NCBI GenBank assembly: GCA_964007475.1
Contig: OZ023275.1
Coordinates: 6,510,001-6,574,000, forward strand
DNA from: Hybos culiciformis
Taxonomy: Eukaryota > Arthropoda > Insecta > Diptera > Hybotidae
DNA: 64,000 bases
Direction: 5' to 3'
The notes beneath the pieces were generated by a model. That model worked only from the letters and a program-made list of their open reading frames with translations. It did not search any database and had not been told where the DNA came from. Below are positions 12,225-23,946 of the stretch, piece after piece. The translations under genes were made by a program, and so were the position numbers. Every line of letters begins with the position of its first letter. Within the stretch, counting starts at the first letter, position 1.

Positions 12225-13295
12225 CACTGACTTCTCTATATAAAAGACGAAACATCAAATTTGTCTATGTATTAAGGTCGAATAAGCTTTTCATACAAAA
12301 ATCAAATTTTTGTATGAAAAATTAATTTTTATTTTTAAAAATCATTTTTTTTTATAAGAAAAAGAAGGAATTTCAATTTGACATGTAAGTATAAATTTTT
12401 ATTAATATTTTTATAATTTTTCAGTAAAAAAAAAATTGCCAAAAATATTACGGAATATGCATAAAATCCGTAATATTTTTGGCAATACAAAAGAAGAGTG
12501 TTTTAAAACCGTTTTTTAGGGAGGACCCCTGCTCAAATTTTTTTTTTTCTACAGTAACGGACAAAATAAGACTAGCAGTAGAAAATTAAGAAATAATGAA
12601 AAAAAATGAATTAAATTTGGACCACCCAAAAGGTAAAATTTAAATAAGATTTATTTTTAAATCTTAATATTAAATTTTACAGCAAAGAAGCATGTTCGAA
12701 AACGAGTGTGCTGTGTGATTGGATGTGGGTCCAAATTCGCACAGTACCAAAGAGAATATGACCGAACAGTTCCAACGTTTGGTCTTCCCAAAGGTGATGA
12801 AGATTTGAAAAGAAAATGGGTTACGGCAATTAATCTCCCCAATTTTTTTTTTTTTAAATATTGTTGATATTCTATAAGTTGTACCTGATTAATTTTGTGT
12901 TTAATTCTGATTTTGTATTTAATTCTGATTAATTTTGTAAATTCGAATAAAATTTTATTTTCATTGTTTAAATGTTGTTTTAGTCATAATTGGTCTTTTT
13001 GAAGGCTTTTAGTTTTTTATTATTATTTTTGATACTTAGGCCTGTCGAACTTTCACTATCGAAATAACACAGCCGCCAATCTATGTTTTAAGTTAAATTC
13101 GTTTACCATCTTACTTTTTTTTTTGTAAATGATAGATATTTCTGTTTTTAAAATTATTTATATTTTTCATATTATAAAATTTTATTTTTTTTTTAAAAAG
13201 TAATAAATTTTTTTCCTACAGTGTACATTTATTTTGGTCGAACCATTTGACAGATAAAAATTTCTATGTGTAGTCTTTATATAGAGAAGTCATTG
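12225..13295 (+). mobile_element. P-superfamily-like element with terminal inverted repeats and 7-bp target duplication
   Basis: The left end is CACTGACTTCTCTATATAAA; the right end, reverse-complemented, is CAATGACTTCTCTATATAAA. The element is bounded by ATATTAA at 12218-12224 and 13296-13302. It carries a piece of a THAP domain at 12682-12867. THAP-bearing transposases together with 7-8 bp target duplications point to the P superfamily (established). At 1071 bp and without a full transposase it is non-autonomous. The interior has two strong hairpins: at about 12289-12319, and at about 12437-12488, where 20-bp arms face each other around ATATGCATAAAA. A 116-bp deletion derivative sits at 55241-55356. 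Confidence 0.8.
12682..12867 (+). pseudogene. Partial THAP domain exon inside the P-like element
   Basis: An acceptor-like TTTTACAG at 12675-12682 opens into a frame reading KKHVRKRVCCVIGCGSKF and then TFGLPKG and LKRKWVTAI. This matches the first half of the THAP C2CH finger: C-x-x-x-C, then F-x-x-P, then the invariant Trp (KRKW). The frame ends at a TGA after a poly-T tract, before the C-x2-H half, so the transposase is truncated. The THAP domain is the DNA-binding part of P transposase, and here probably bound the element's own ends. Confidence 0.65.
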
Positions 13296-13797
13296 ATATT
13301 AATAATTTTTAAATATTTTGTACATAAGTACTTCAAATTCAAATTTTGAATATGTAAAAAAAAAAACTAAAAATTCTAAGAAACTATGAAGCAATTTAAA
13401 ATCATAAAGTCTATCGTATCCATTTTCGAATCGTTACACGTATGTATTTATATTATAAAAAAGGGCGAAAAATAAATAAAAAATCTTTTTAGCCCTTTAA
13501 TATTTTATAAACCCATTTTGGATTTGGTAATAAGATGTCAAAATCAGTGGTGGTTTTACCATATGCGAGGCCATAGGCAAGTTTGCGGTGCGATACTGAA
13601 TCTTTTTTTTTAATTTGGATACATTAATAAAACTGTTCAAAATGCCTGTACTATTTATTTTACGAATAGTATTTATTTCAGATTCGATATTATTGAATTT
13701 AATTAAATTTTAAATTTATATTCAATAAGATCTGTATACTATTGAGTTCATATTTATATTATTAGGTATTATAAATTATTAATTTAAACAAAATAAA

Positions 13798-13927
13798 TTT
13801 GGCAAATAAAGTCTGAATCATAATGTTCATGATGTTATGTTTGAATAGTTATTAATTATTATATATTTTACCATTACTTTTTTCGATGTTACTATGTATG
13901 CAGTTTATATTTAAATTTAAAACAGTG
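13798..13927. repeat. Dispersed repeat, copy 1
   Basis: A stretch of about 130 bp starting TTTGGCAAATAAAGTCTGAA and ending TTAAAACAGTG is nearly identical, in the same orientation, to 17551-17682. Differences are a few substitutions and a short indel near the middle. No coding capacity. Confidence 0.85.
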
Positions 13928-14893
13928 CAGTTTATATTTAATTTTAAAAAACTGTCTGTTACATATCACTGTTGGACATGCTATTCGTTTTGGGCTACCC
14001 CTAGGTTAGAAACTTTTTTTTTATGTAGAATTTAGGAAGAGAGGATGGATTGAAAATGTGTTATTTAAAATTTAACTTTTCGGACTTTCGCAGACGCAAG
14101 TCATCAATTAAATCCGAACAGTCCAAGGACCGACTTATTTTATTTTCGATAGAAATTAAAGCTAATGCAGATAAGCAGGTCTTGATTCATGATGGAACGT
14201 AAATAATTTTTAATAGGGGAGGTGAGTAAAATGCGTAGGGCAATAAATAAATTCGGAAAAATTTCTATTAAAGAATTTGCTTACCAGTATGTCACTAATC
14301 ACTCTAAAAACCAATGTGTATATAACACCAAAAAATTTATATATATGTACATACATATATTTTAAAATAGTGCAGGTGTAGTATACTTAGAAATATTAGA
14401 TTTTATACTTTGTGTAAATAGCGTACATATGCAGTTATTTATATTGGATTTGAATATTCTCTTTTAAGTAAAATATGAATTCATGTTTTCTTGTACCTTG
14501 TACTAAGCAGAACAAAGCGAGGCCACCTGAGCGCTTTTAAATAGCTTTTCAATTTTTTGCCCTTTTCAAATAATTTCTTTCAACCAATTTAGGTTTTGTA
14601 GTAAAAGGCCAAAAAATATTTTTCGGACTTTAACTCCTAATTCTGAAATTTGTTCGAAGTTAGTTCGTTTTTATAATTAGGAGCTATTTTCTGGATGAAA
14701 AGCTCTTACAAATTTATGCCGACATATTTTAGCTTAAAATTGTCGATTTTTTATAGGCTTTTCATTAATACAGTTGTATAAAGGTAAATATAATCCATGT
14801 ACAATTATAATTATTATTTTACTTTTTTAGCGATAACGATAAAAAAAAAATCATTGCTCAGTTTACGAGTATATGAGCTAATGTTTGGGAACT

Positions 14894-14900
14894 TATAAAA
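14894..14900 (+). promoter_or_regulatory. Candidate TATA box of MBF2 gene 1
   Basis: TATAAAA lies 73 bp upstream of the start codon at 14967, a plausible distance for a short 5' untranslated region. In such A+T-rich DNA a match alone is weak evidence. Confidence 0.35.
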
Positions 14901-14966
14901 AAGCTTGAGTTTTTTCAATAAATAATATTTTATTTTTATTTTTTAATTTATTCGTCATCATAAATA

Positions 14967-15969
14967 ATGTTAAAATTTATATTATTTTTAATTTTTATAT
15001 TATTTATACAATTAGTTATAACTAAATATGATTTAATTGAATTTAATAATCAAATAATTTATTGGGAAAATCCAGAAAATGAATCGAATGAAAATCTAGT
15101 AATTCCAAAACCAACACAGAATTTAAATAATAATATTACAAAAACTACTCGCTATACATTTGGTCGGAAAAGCTCAGGTGATTGAATTTTTTACGACCTA
15201 ATTAAAGTGCCATGTACCCAAGTTTTTCTTTTTTCAAAAAAAATGTATTTATTAAATTTTAAAGATTAGTAACTAATATTGTCATACAGCAGTTAAGCTT
15301 TTTTTTTAATATATTAAATAAGTATGTATATTGTATATGCATAGTACATGTATGTACTCGAAACGATGAGTTATTTTTAATATTGCGTTCAAAATTATAT
15401 GAAAAAGATACAAACCGCTTAATTCTATTTTTGTACGAATAAATCAAACGTACATTGTATATAAATGCATATGTAAATATGTACTTATTTAACAAGATTT
15501 TTTTTTTTAGAAATTATAGATAAAATATAAACAATAACATCTTCAATCATAAAATATTATTAAAAGCATAGGATATGAGAATTAAACAGTGCCCAATAAA
15601 CACTTATGCCCAAAATTATTTTTGAAGAAAAATAATTATAATAAATAATATAAAAACATTGACATATTTTAATAAATCCCTCCTTTTTACATTTTTTTTT
15701 TCATTTTAGTTGATATCTTAATAGCAAAGTCGGCTAATAATTATGAGTACGATCAATTGAATGATATTAAATTGATTATCAGATACCCATCAAAAATTGG
15801 TTTGGGAAAAATTGTTACCAATGGTGAGATAATTGTAGAACAATCAGGAAAAGATGAACCAAAGTTTGAAATAATCGATGGAGGGATTGGAAAACGTTCA
15901 ATTGTTTTTGAAGTCAAAACGGAAAAGACTAAATTTTTAAATTATCGAGTTTCTTTTTATGGATATTGA
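14967..15969 (+). CDS. MBF2-family small secreted protein 1
   Basis: Two exons, 14967-15177 and 15710-15969, join through a phase-1 intron into 156 codons plus stop. Residues 1 to about 19 form a hydrophobic signal peptide. A variable, Asn-rich segment follows, then the C-terminal MBF2 domain: RYTFGRKSS, a YP-x-x-IGLGK strand, the EQSG segment and GGIGKRS, ending in FYGY. The family is named after a Bombyx transcription coactivator, but members with signal peptides such as this one are expected to be secreted; function is unknown. This is the most diverged of the four tandem copies: the Gly-Asp that normally follows the intron is Val-Asp here, and GGIGQR is GGIGKR. The intron position and phase are shared with the other three genes. 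Confidence 0.85.
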
Positions 15970-17550
15970 TTGTTAGATGTTTTAAGATATATATAGTTAA
16001 CTTAGCTACGTCGATATGATGGGCGCTGGAAGAAATGTTTTTGATATAAATATTGATAATAAAATTTTTAAGTAATACATTTTTGTTAGACATCATCTTA
16101 TCTGATGACCATTATTTATACATATTTATGTATAATTTCTTTTAATTTTAAATATAAATCGGCTCACTGCATTAACTTTTTTGTCAGTACGAATCGTAAA
16201 GTTGAACCCATAATTTATGTTAACATTTCAGCCAAATAAAATTGGATATTACCTCCTATATGAACTGTTTTTAAATGGAAAATTGTAGCTTAATAATACA
16301 AGTTATATTTAGTTATTTTTAGGGAAATAATATAATTTATTATGTGATAATTCTTTGGATTAAAAATGTATTTTTTCATTAATAAAAATTTGGTTATAAT
16401 TATACAACTTTTATTCATTTATATTAATTTACTTAAATATTATGTACTTAATATATGAGTTCATATGCGCCCAATTTTTGTTGCATACAATTACGTACAA
16501 GTAAAATCAATGTTTCTCCTAGACGTGCAATTCAGAAGAGATAGTGCAGAAGGAAATCTAAGCTAAATCATATTACAATACAACGAATTAGAAAATTTAA
16601 CTTAACCTTGATAAAGATGAAAAAATCATGATATTTTTAAACTTCTTGTTATACATTTTGTTTTAATGCAGCAGGGAGCAGATTCATTGCAACATTTTTT
16701 CACAAACTATCAATAGCATTATAAAATTATGAATATTTATAACATAATATGTAACTATGAGGTTTTTACATTTATTTCAGACAATTACAGTTCATAAGGC
16801 TGACAATAATTCTATAAACATTATGCATTTATAAACTTGTCTACGATAAAATATTGTAGTGAAAACAAAATAAAGGACAATATTCAGCCAAGAAAATTTT
16901 TAGATTTATTATTTATAAATATATTATATATATATAACAGATTTTTATAATTAAAATTAAGTAACAAAAATCTTCTTGGATAGAATAAAAAAAGAAAAAT
17001 AAACATAATTTTGTAAAGAAATTTGAACTATTGTCTATTAAGTACCGAATTTCTGACTATGAATTATTGTATATTGTTTAAATTATGAACAATTTATTTT
17101 GAAGCTGCATTAGGTAATGCGTAATGATTAAGATTAAATGTTTGTTCAAAAAAGAAGAAATTTTCACACCAACTTAGGAAATAAGACAAATTTTACATCT
17201 AATTAATAAATAACAGAATCATTTCAGTATGAGCAAATTATTATTTAAATCACTTTAATAGTTTTCTATTTATTAATTTATTAATTAAAAATAGGTATAT
17301 TATATTGCAGGTATATACCTAACTTATTTAATTTCTTTAGATTAGAAGACTTTATTGCACTTAAGTTTTCTGTTTATTAATAAATAAATAATAATTTTTT
17401 TTTCTGTATAAATATACTTTTAATTATTTGATAATAATAATATTTCCTAATTAATTAACAAGTGTTTGTTTCTTTTTTTTCTTACGAATTTTAAATGAGA
17501 TCTAGACCAATGTTTGAAAGGGAATACAGTATGGAAATAATAAGAATTAA

Positions 17551-17682
17551 TTTGGCAAATAAAGTCTGAATCATAATGTTCATGATGTTATGTTTGAATA
17601 GTTATTATACTTATTATATATTTTACCATTATTTTTTCCGATGTTACTATGTATGCAGTTTATATTTAATTTTAAAACAGTG
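17551..17682. repeat. Dispersed repeat, copy 2
   Basis: Near-identical to 13798-13927 in the same orientation, beginning TTTGGCAAATAAAGTCTGAA and ending TTTTAAAACAGTG. The sequences outside these limits are unrelated, so this is a mobile-element fragment rather than a segmental duplication. Confidence 0.85.
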
Positions 17683-18597
17683 GGTCAACTAGGGAATTTT
17701 CAGTTCTTTAAGAATGTTAATAGTATCATTCAATATTGCAAAAATTTAGACTAAAAATCTGTTTTTTAAACGAAAACAATACGTTCGTATCAGAACAGTA
17801 TCAGAACAAGAGGAACATACATTTTCATTATTCCCATTAATTTTTGATTATAAGAAAACCTAATTTTAAGGATTAAAAACTGATATTTTTTATTGGGTTA
17901 TATTCAAGCAAGAAACTTACTACCTTAAGTTTGTGTATCCTCATTTGTTATTATGCTGATAGATTATTACATATTATTATTATTTCATGTGAATTAAAGT
18001 TGATTACACTATAAATGGGTAAAATAATGATTCATAAATAATAGAAATAATGCTTTACGGCGAATTTTAACTAACATTTGAGGCGTTCAAAAGTAAAATG
18101 GCATAATTGGAAAATTTGATAATATAGATATAAATGAAATTTTAATGTAACTTACGCACCTGATGCGTCGAACGGCTTAAATAAATATCCAAAAATGCAA
18201 TATTTGTGATTATGCGAGTATGAAGTAGTATAAACAGTATTATCTTTGTCATAGGTAGTACATAGTTAAAATTGGAAATTAAAAAAGTTTATTTCCTAAA
18301 TGAATACTTAAAAAATTAATATATAATCTAAGCTCTTTGATAATAATTATTATAATCAAAAAAAATCCATGTTAATCATTTGAATCACTTTTCCTTTCAA
18401 TGCCTCATACAATCATATTCGAATATATGTTATTTATCTAGTGAAAATAAAAATTAGACTATTCTTAATTAAATTATTTGATAAAATTGAAACACAATAT
18501 TTGCTATCTTATCTGGAATTTAGAATGAATTATGACTTACAATTTCCATATTTCTACAACAACAAAAAATAAATAAAATTTTTTATTACTTTTTGAA

Positions 18598-18605
18598 TAT
18601 AAAAG
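18598..18605 (+). promoter_or_regulatory. Candidate TATA box of MBF2 gene 2
   Basis: TATAAAAG stands about 119 bp upstream of the ATG at 18717. It matches the metazoan consensus well and leaves room for a short 5' untranslated region. Not confirmed. Confidence 0.4.
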
Positions 18606-18716
18606 CAATTCAAATTTTTCAAGTTCAAAACATTAAATTTTAAAGTCTTCAACTTAATAGAAGCTACATTATATTATTACTTATTAATTTTCATTCAGTG
18701 TAATAAATTATAGAAA

Positions 18717-19304
18717 ATGGCAAAATATTTATTAATTTCATTATTGTGCATCAGTATGGGTATAAAATCAGCAATATCCTTCAGCGTACAAACAAATGAT
18801 ATTCAAAAAATTAGCTCATTTCAAGTTGTAGGTGATATTCAAGATTTTATTAAAGAGAATCCAGATCTACATGTCATTCCGTTAGAAAAATTTGAACCAC
18901 AAGAAAAATTAGGAAAAAATTTGCAATTACCAATAGCATATCGTATGGGCCAAAGAAATGGCTGTAAGTTAATTTATCAAACTATGTATATAGTATACAA
19001 TATAAATACCGCACAATTTGTTAATTTTTATTTTTAATCATTATTTTTAGATGACTATGTGGTGGCAAATGGTTCAGGACAAACATCTTATCCTCATCCA
19101 GAAGATGTCACATTAACACTTAATTATCCCGAACAAGGAATTGGAAAAGTTTTAACATATGTAGAAATTTTCGTTGAACAATCAAATAGAGAAGGCAGAG
19201 CTTTTGTTGTTGCCGGAGGCATAGGTCAAAGATATGCTAAAATTGTTGTTGAGGCTAAGAAAACATTCTATTTTAAATATACCGCAAATTTTTTTGGTTA
19301 TTAA
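18717..19304 (+). CDS. MBF2-family small secreted protein 2
   Basis: Exons 18717-18963 and 19051-19304 join through an 87-bp phase-1 intron into 166 codons plus stop. A signal peptide (about residues 1-21) is followed by a family-specific propeptide-like region. The MBF2 domain then shows YRMGQRNG, the YP-x-x-GIGKVLTYVEI strand, VEQSN, AGGIGQRY and the terminal FFGY. It has the full core motif set, including the GGIGQR that gene 1 lacks. The second copy of the tandem cluster; a 2-kb retrotransposon lies between it and gene 3. Probably secreted to haemolymph or gut lumen, but this is inference. Confidence 0.9.
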
Positions 19305-20323
19305 CATTTTATTATTAAATAAAAAAACATGACTGAATTTTAATTATTTTGAAGTTTGATGTTATATAAATGTATATAAAAAAAAAATTGTATTCATGTT
19401 TTATTCTACCATCCATTTAAGGCATATTTTCTTGGAATTTTAACATTAAATAATAAGTAGATATAATGTTTTTTTTTAGTGGGTAATAATAGGGATGCGA
19501 TTTATTTTCTTTTGAGAAAACTATAAGATATTGAGTCGTTTTATGTGATTTAAATGAATGAATGATACAGTAAAATCAATTTTCTATAATTTCAAATTAT
19601 TTTCGTTTGGAATTTGGTTGGTGTATTACACAGTAATAAAAAAAACCGAATTGATATTTTCGCCAACAAATTTTAAAAAATTATTTGTTCCATTTATGCA
19701 TAATAAAATAGAAAAAAAGAAGAAATTCTTATATTTCAATGGAAATGACATTTTTCTTTTAATTTTTAAATGGCACATGATTTGAAAATAATGTTTTGTC
19801 TGATAACCACCTGATGATTTTCATACCAGAAAATTAGTGAAATTTTCACTTAATTTAAATGTAAAACACTGCACTGTACTTAATTGAAGAAATTTATTCA
19901 CACATTAATTATCTGTTACGTTATACAAGAAAAATATCTTGCACTAAACAAAACTTTTAGAAATATTTTCAAAATTTCGGTTTGACGCCACAATTCATGA
20001 TAACTACAAGATTTTTTAAATATATTAAAGTTCATCATTTGTAATATTCTCTTGTTAGTTGCTAAGATTGAAAAATGTAATAATTATTTAGTGAATTTAT
20101 ACTTATTAAAAAAAAATCGTCGGTTTAAAATTAAGTGACATTTATATATACTTTGTAACTTCTAATAATGGTGAGCGAACTATAAATTAGAAAAACACAA
20201 CCCAATAAAATTAAGTTTTTATTATAAATCATTATAATAATCCTATAATGAATTGTCATCGCCTACGAATCGTCGATCGGATGACGGGAAGTGAAACAAT
20301 GTTCACTTCTTAAATTAGACGAC
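19305..20323. other. Spacer downstream of MBF2 gene 2
   Basis: A+T-rich. Short open frames here have no recognisable motif and look like chance. The last 15 bases (20309-20323) are the left target-site duplication of the LINE insertion. Confidence 0.55.
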
Positions 20324-21944
20324 AAACTAAAGCGATTCCTTCGTGTATAACCATATTCTCGCCTAAAAACAACTCACTTGAGCCACTCAACAACACTATA
20401 TTCACCAACAGCTCTGTAATTTCTGATATAATTAAGTCCCTTAAAAATAAAAAATCTAGCGGTTTTGATAATATTTCTAACTACATCATTAAAAAGCTTT
20501 CAGGTGAGAGTATCAATTTTCTCGTTGTGGTGTTTAACAACTGTATCAACAACAGCTATTTTCCATCCAGTTGGAAAATTGCTAAACTGCTGCCTATTCA
20601 CAAGAAAGGTCAAAATTTTGAAGTTAACAGCTATCGCCCCATCTCACTTTTGTCAAATTTTAGTAAAATTCTCGAAAAAATTATCGCTCATAAAATGGAT
20701 ACAGATCTTAAGGAAAGCAACATTGAAGTGATTTCAGACTACCAATTCGGGTTTAAACACCCTCACTCCACCTTACATGCGTTAACTAAGTTCCACCATG
20801 ATATTGTGATTAACTTGAGGGAAAAAAATGCACTACTTCAGCTATACTAGACGTAGAAAAGGCTTTCGACTCTGTGTGGACGAAGGGCCTGCTCTATAAA
20901 ATAATACAAATCGGGTTTCCAGATCATCTTATTAAATTAATTAAATCTTTCCTCAGCAATAGAACGTTAAATATTTGGATAGAAAATCTCAAATCAGAAT
21001 CTGTCAATGTAAGAGCAGGGGTGCCACAAGGCTCTGTACTCGGACCAAAACTTTATAACCTCTTTTTATATGATTTTCCACACGAATACGTCAATGAAGA
21101 TGAATCAGTAGGGAAAACGTTACTATTCGCTGACGACACTAATACTTACGCTAGTTCTTACTCCCCGAAAGATGCAACATTTAAGGTATTCTCCCATCTT
21201 CAAACCATTAACGATTATTATATCAAGTGGGGCATAAACTTAAACCCTTCTAAATCAAAAATAATATGTTTTCGTAATGCATCAGGAAAGGGAGGTAGAA
21301 TGGTAGTTAAGGAAAGTAGAGATCTAAAAATAATCTTGGATGAAACGGAAATAGTATGTGACACTAACGTAAAATATCTGGGTGTTAATTTCAACAATCT
21401 GATGAAATTTAATAAGCAGGGAAGGTCTGCGTTGAATAAAGCAAATATTGCTTATAAAATTTTATTACCACTTTTAATAAATAGACATCTTTTCATTAAT
21501 ACTAAACTACTCATCTACAAGATGCTAATTAAACCTGTCCTCACTTATGCGTTCCCAATCTGGTTCTCTATTTCCCCGCAGGTAGCAAAAGAAATTGAAA
21601 TTTTTGAAAGAAAAATTTTAAGACTATGTGTTAATAAAAATTTTCAAAGTAGAACTAAAAGATTCTCGAATGAAACCATTTATAAAAAGGCTAAAATAAT
21701 TCCAGCTATGACCTACTTGATTGACTTCACTCAAAAATTCGTAAATAAACTTGAAACTCATCCTAATGAACTAATACGCTATTTATATGAAAGCGAAAAA
21801 CGGTTTTCGTTAACAGACAATTATTATCTGCATCCTGTTAACATAGTAAATGATAATACTCTTCTTTTAACCATCGACAATGAACTCTCACCACAGGTTC
21901 CCTCCTTTTATAGTAAAGTTAGCCCGAACACTTTAAGAGGTTAA
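20324..21944 (+). pseudogene. Reverse transcriptase of the truncated LINE
   Basis: The frame is open from the left edge of the element to 20850; a single frameshift near 20830-20850 moves coding to the frame that ends with TAA at 21944. The N-terminal endonuclease is missing. Reverse transcriptase blocks are in order: SYRPISLLSNFSKILEKII, QFGFKHPHST, the LDVEKAFDSVW block with the first catalytic Asp, GVPQGSVLGP, the LLFADDTNTYA block with the catalytic Asp pair, and KYLGV. The KYLGV block is followed by the usual thumb and C-terminal region. These match the jockey clade best. The frameshift and missing 5' part mean it cannot supply its own machinery. Confidence 0.9.
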
Positions 21945-22284
21945 CTATTTTGTTTTGTTAGTTTTCTAGTTAGTAGTCTAATATTGTTATTTTAGTTTTA
22001 ATTTAGTTCCTAAGCAATGTATCATAGCTATACAAGCAAATGTAATAGTGTCTTTGAGCATACACTTTAAACGCTATAACTAATTAATAAAATTATAAAT
22101 AATAATGTCAATTATAATAAATGTGAGCCATGTTGGCAATATCCTATAATATAAAACATCAACAAGGGCAACACATTACAGCCCATGTATTTATATCTTT
22201 ATAATTAACTAATGTAAGAATAAGATATCATGATGTAAATGTAAACAAAAAAAAAGAAGTCTCAAATAAAAATTTACTTACTTA
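20324..22284 (+). mobile_element. 5'-truncated LINE (jockey-like non-LTR retrotransposon)
   Basis: A 15-bp target duplication, CTTAAATTAGACGAC, flanks the element at 20309-20323 and 22285-22299. The 3' end is an A-rich stretch followed by a TTAC-type tail (TTTACTTACTTACTTA). This defines the insertion precisely as about 1961 bp. The element starts inside the reverse transcriptase frame, which is normal for target-primed reverse transcription that stops early. It is less A+T-rich than the host spacer around it. The perfect target duplication implies a fairly recent insertion. Confidence 0.93.
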
Positions 22285-22299
22285 CTTAAATTAGACGAC

Positions 22300-22681
22300 G
22301 ATCAAATAATCAAACAATTAACGCTACGAAGTTTATATATAACAAGTAATTCTTCTACAAATCTAATTTTGATACTGTGTTTGTATAGTACATACTACAC
22401 TTTTAGTTTGATTCTTAAATATATAAACAGGTAAGCGAGTTAATTTAATTTAGAATTTTCTACAGTGTAATGACCCCTATGTATGTTTCACTTATAAAAT
22501 ATTCAAAAAGGTTTTTTGTTATCAAAATCCCAATTAAATATGTTTACAATTTTCTAAAAGAAAATAACCATGATTTTAAATTGTATATAAATAATAAATG
22601 AATTTATTGACTTAACACTAGTGAACAATTGAGTCTATAAGTTTTTATTACTTTTTGGAAATTAAATTTTAAATTATAATA
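22300..22681. other. Upstream region of MBF2 gene 3
   Basis: A+T-rich spacer. TATATAAATA at about 22584, roughly 98 bp before the ATG, is a weak TATA candidate. No gene. Confidence 0.4.
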
Positions 22682-23278
22682 ATGTTGAAAGTAATTTCAA
22701 TTTTTTTGGCTGTAACATCTGTGGCTTTAAGCGATAATAATAACAGCAATAATAATAATCAGACGAAAGAAAATTTAAATTACAATTCTATTAAAGGAAA
22801 ATTTATTATTGTCGATGATTTATCAAAAGCTCGTACACAATTTCCAAAAGGAGCTGAATTTTCACTTTTAGATAGAAAATCTGATAATCAAAAGGGTACA
22901 ATTGTGTACACATTGGGTAGACGAACTAATGGTAAGTTTCGTTTGTGTTCAGAGTTAAATTTAATGTAATTTCAGTTGACTATTAATTTTCTGAAAAAGT
23001 TAAATTTCTTCGCTTAATTTTTAGGAGACAAAATTGTTGCAACTGAAAGTGATGGAGGTCAATGGACATCAGCCAAAGATGTTCAACTTCTTATTGAATA
23101 TCCGGAAAAAGGTCAAGGAGCTGTTGTTACTTATGTTGTTGTGCTTGTAGATCAAAGTTCAAATGTTGGCGATGGTTACGTTGTATCTGGAGGTATTGGC
23201 CAAAGGCATATTGGATTCGTTATTGAAGCAAAAAGTTCCACCTATATGAACTATGATGCATTTATTTATGGGAAATAA
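22682..23278 (+). CDS. MBF2-family small secreted protein 3
   Basis: Exons 22682-22931 and 23025-23278 join through a phase-1 intron into 167 codons plus stop. A signal peptide (about 1-17) is followed by an Asn-rich stretch with AAT/AAC codon runs. The MBF2 domain has YTLGRRTNGDK across the splice site, the YP-x-x-GQGAVVTYVVV strand, VDQSS, SGGIGQRH and FIYGK at the end. This is the canonical member and its motifs are complete. Its first exon resembles gene 4 (IIVDDLSKA versus IKVDNIEKA, each followed by an FP), so genes 3 and 4 appear to be the youngest pair. Confidence 0.93.
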
Positions 23279-23946
23279 AGCTTATTTTTGGTTCAAACAT
23301 AAAATTATGTTTATATATTGAAATTTTTTTTTTTTTTTTTTTATGAAGTAAAGGATCATCTCTTGAGAGCTATTGGTGATAATTATTACACGTTTATTTA
23401 TTAAACTATTATTACAAGAAAATACATTTTGGGAAAAAAGGTCTACAATTTGCAAGAATTATTAGTATAAAGAAATAATGGCAATTTCTTACTTGCCTAG
23501 GTATGGTCTGAAAAAAACTGATATGATATTGTAAGTAATAATTTCCAAATTATTATCAGAATTCTAAAATATTAAATAAATATTGAAACCATATTTTGTT
23601 AACTCAATTATTGACTAACGATGCACAATGTTTGTTAAAAACATATCTCTTCTTGATTATGAGATTGATTTTCAATAAACGCATATTTCAATAATAAAAA
23701 TAATTAATGATCAATATTTAATTTGATTTTGAACATTTGAAAATATTAGCAACAAGTTGATAAATTTTTATCAGTACAAACAAAATTAAAATACGATAGT
23801 GTGTGATTGTAGTATCGATTTTTTTATTTTTTGTTGATTAATTTGAAAATATTATAATAAATGAACTCAGAATTATTGATTCAGAAGTAGTAAAGTTTAT
23901 TTCAGCAAAGAGAAGGATAATATTTATTATTTTCTGCAGTAAAATT
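23279..23946. other. Spacer between MBF2 genes 3 and 4
   Basis: Only about 670 bp, A+T-rich, with no gene or clear promoter motif. The close spacing fits a recent tandem duplication. Confidence 0.5.

Larger units (their letters stand above)
13303..14966. other. Gene-free stretch with repeat fragments
   Basis: At about 13548 the sequence CAGTGGTGGTTTTACCA, followed by GCGAGGCCATAGGC, resembles a hAT-type left terminus; no matching right end is certain. About 14035-14210 is more balanced in base composition and looks like old repeat sequence with no intact frame. The remainder is A+T-rich. Confidence 0.4.
15970..18716. other. Spacer between MBF2 genes 1 and 2
   Basis: A+T-rich with no supported gene. 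It holds copy 2 of the dispersed repeat at 17551-17682. Nothing else with recognisable structure is seen. Confidence 0.55.

Noticed and set aside
14590..14690. Inverted CTCCTAATT/AATTAGGAG pair
   Set aside because: Arms of about nine bases in A+T-rich DNA with no matching termini or duplication; not enough to call an element.
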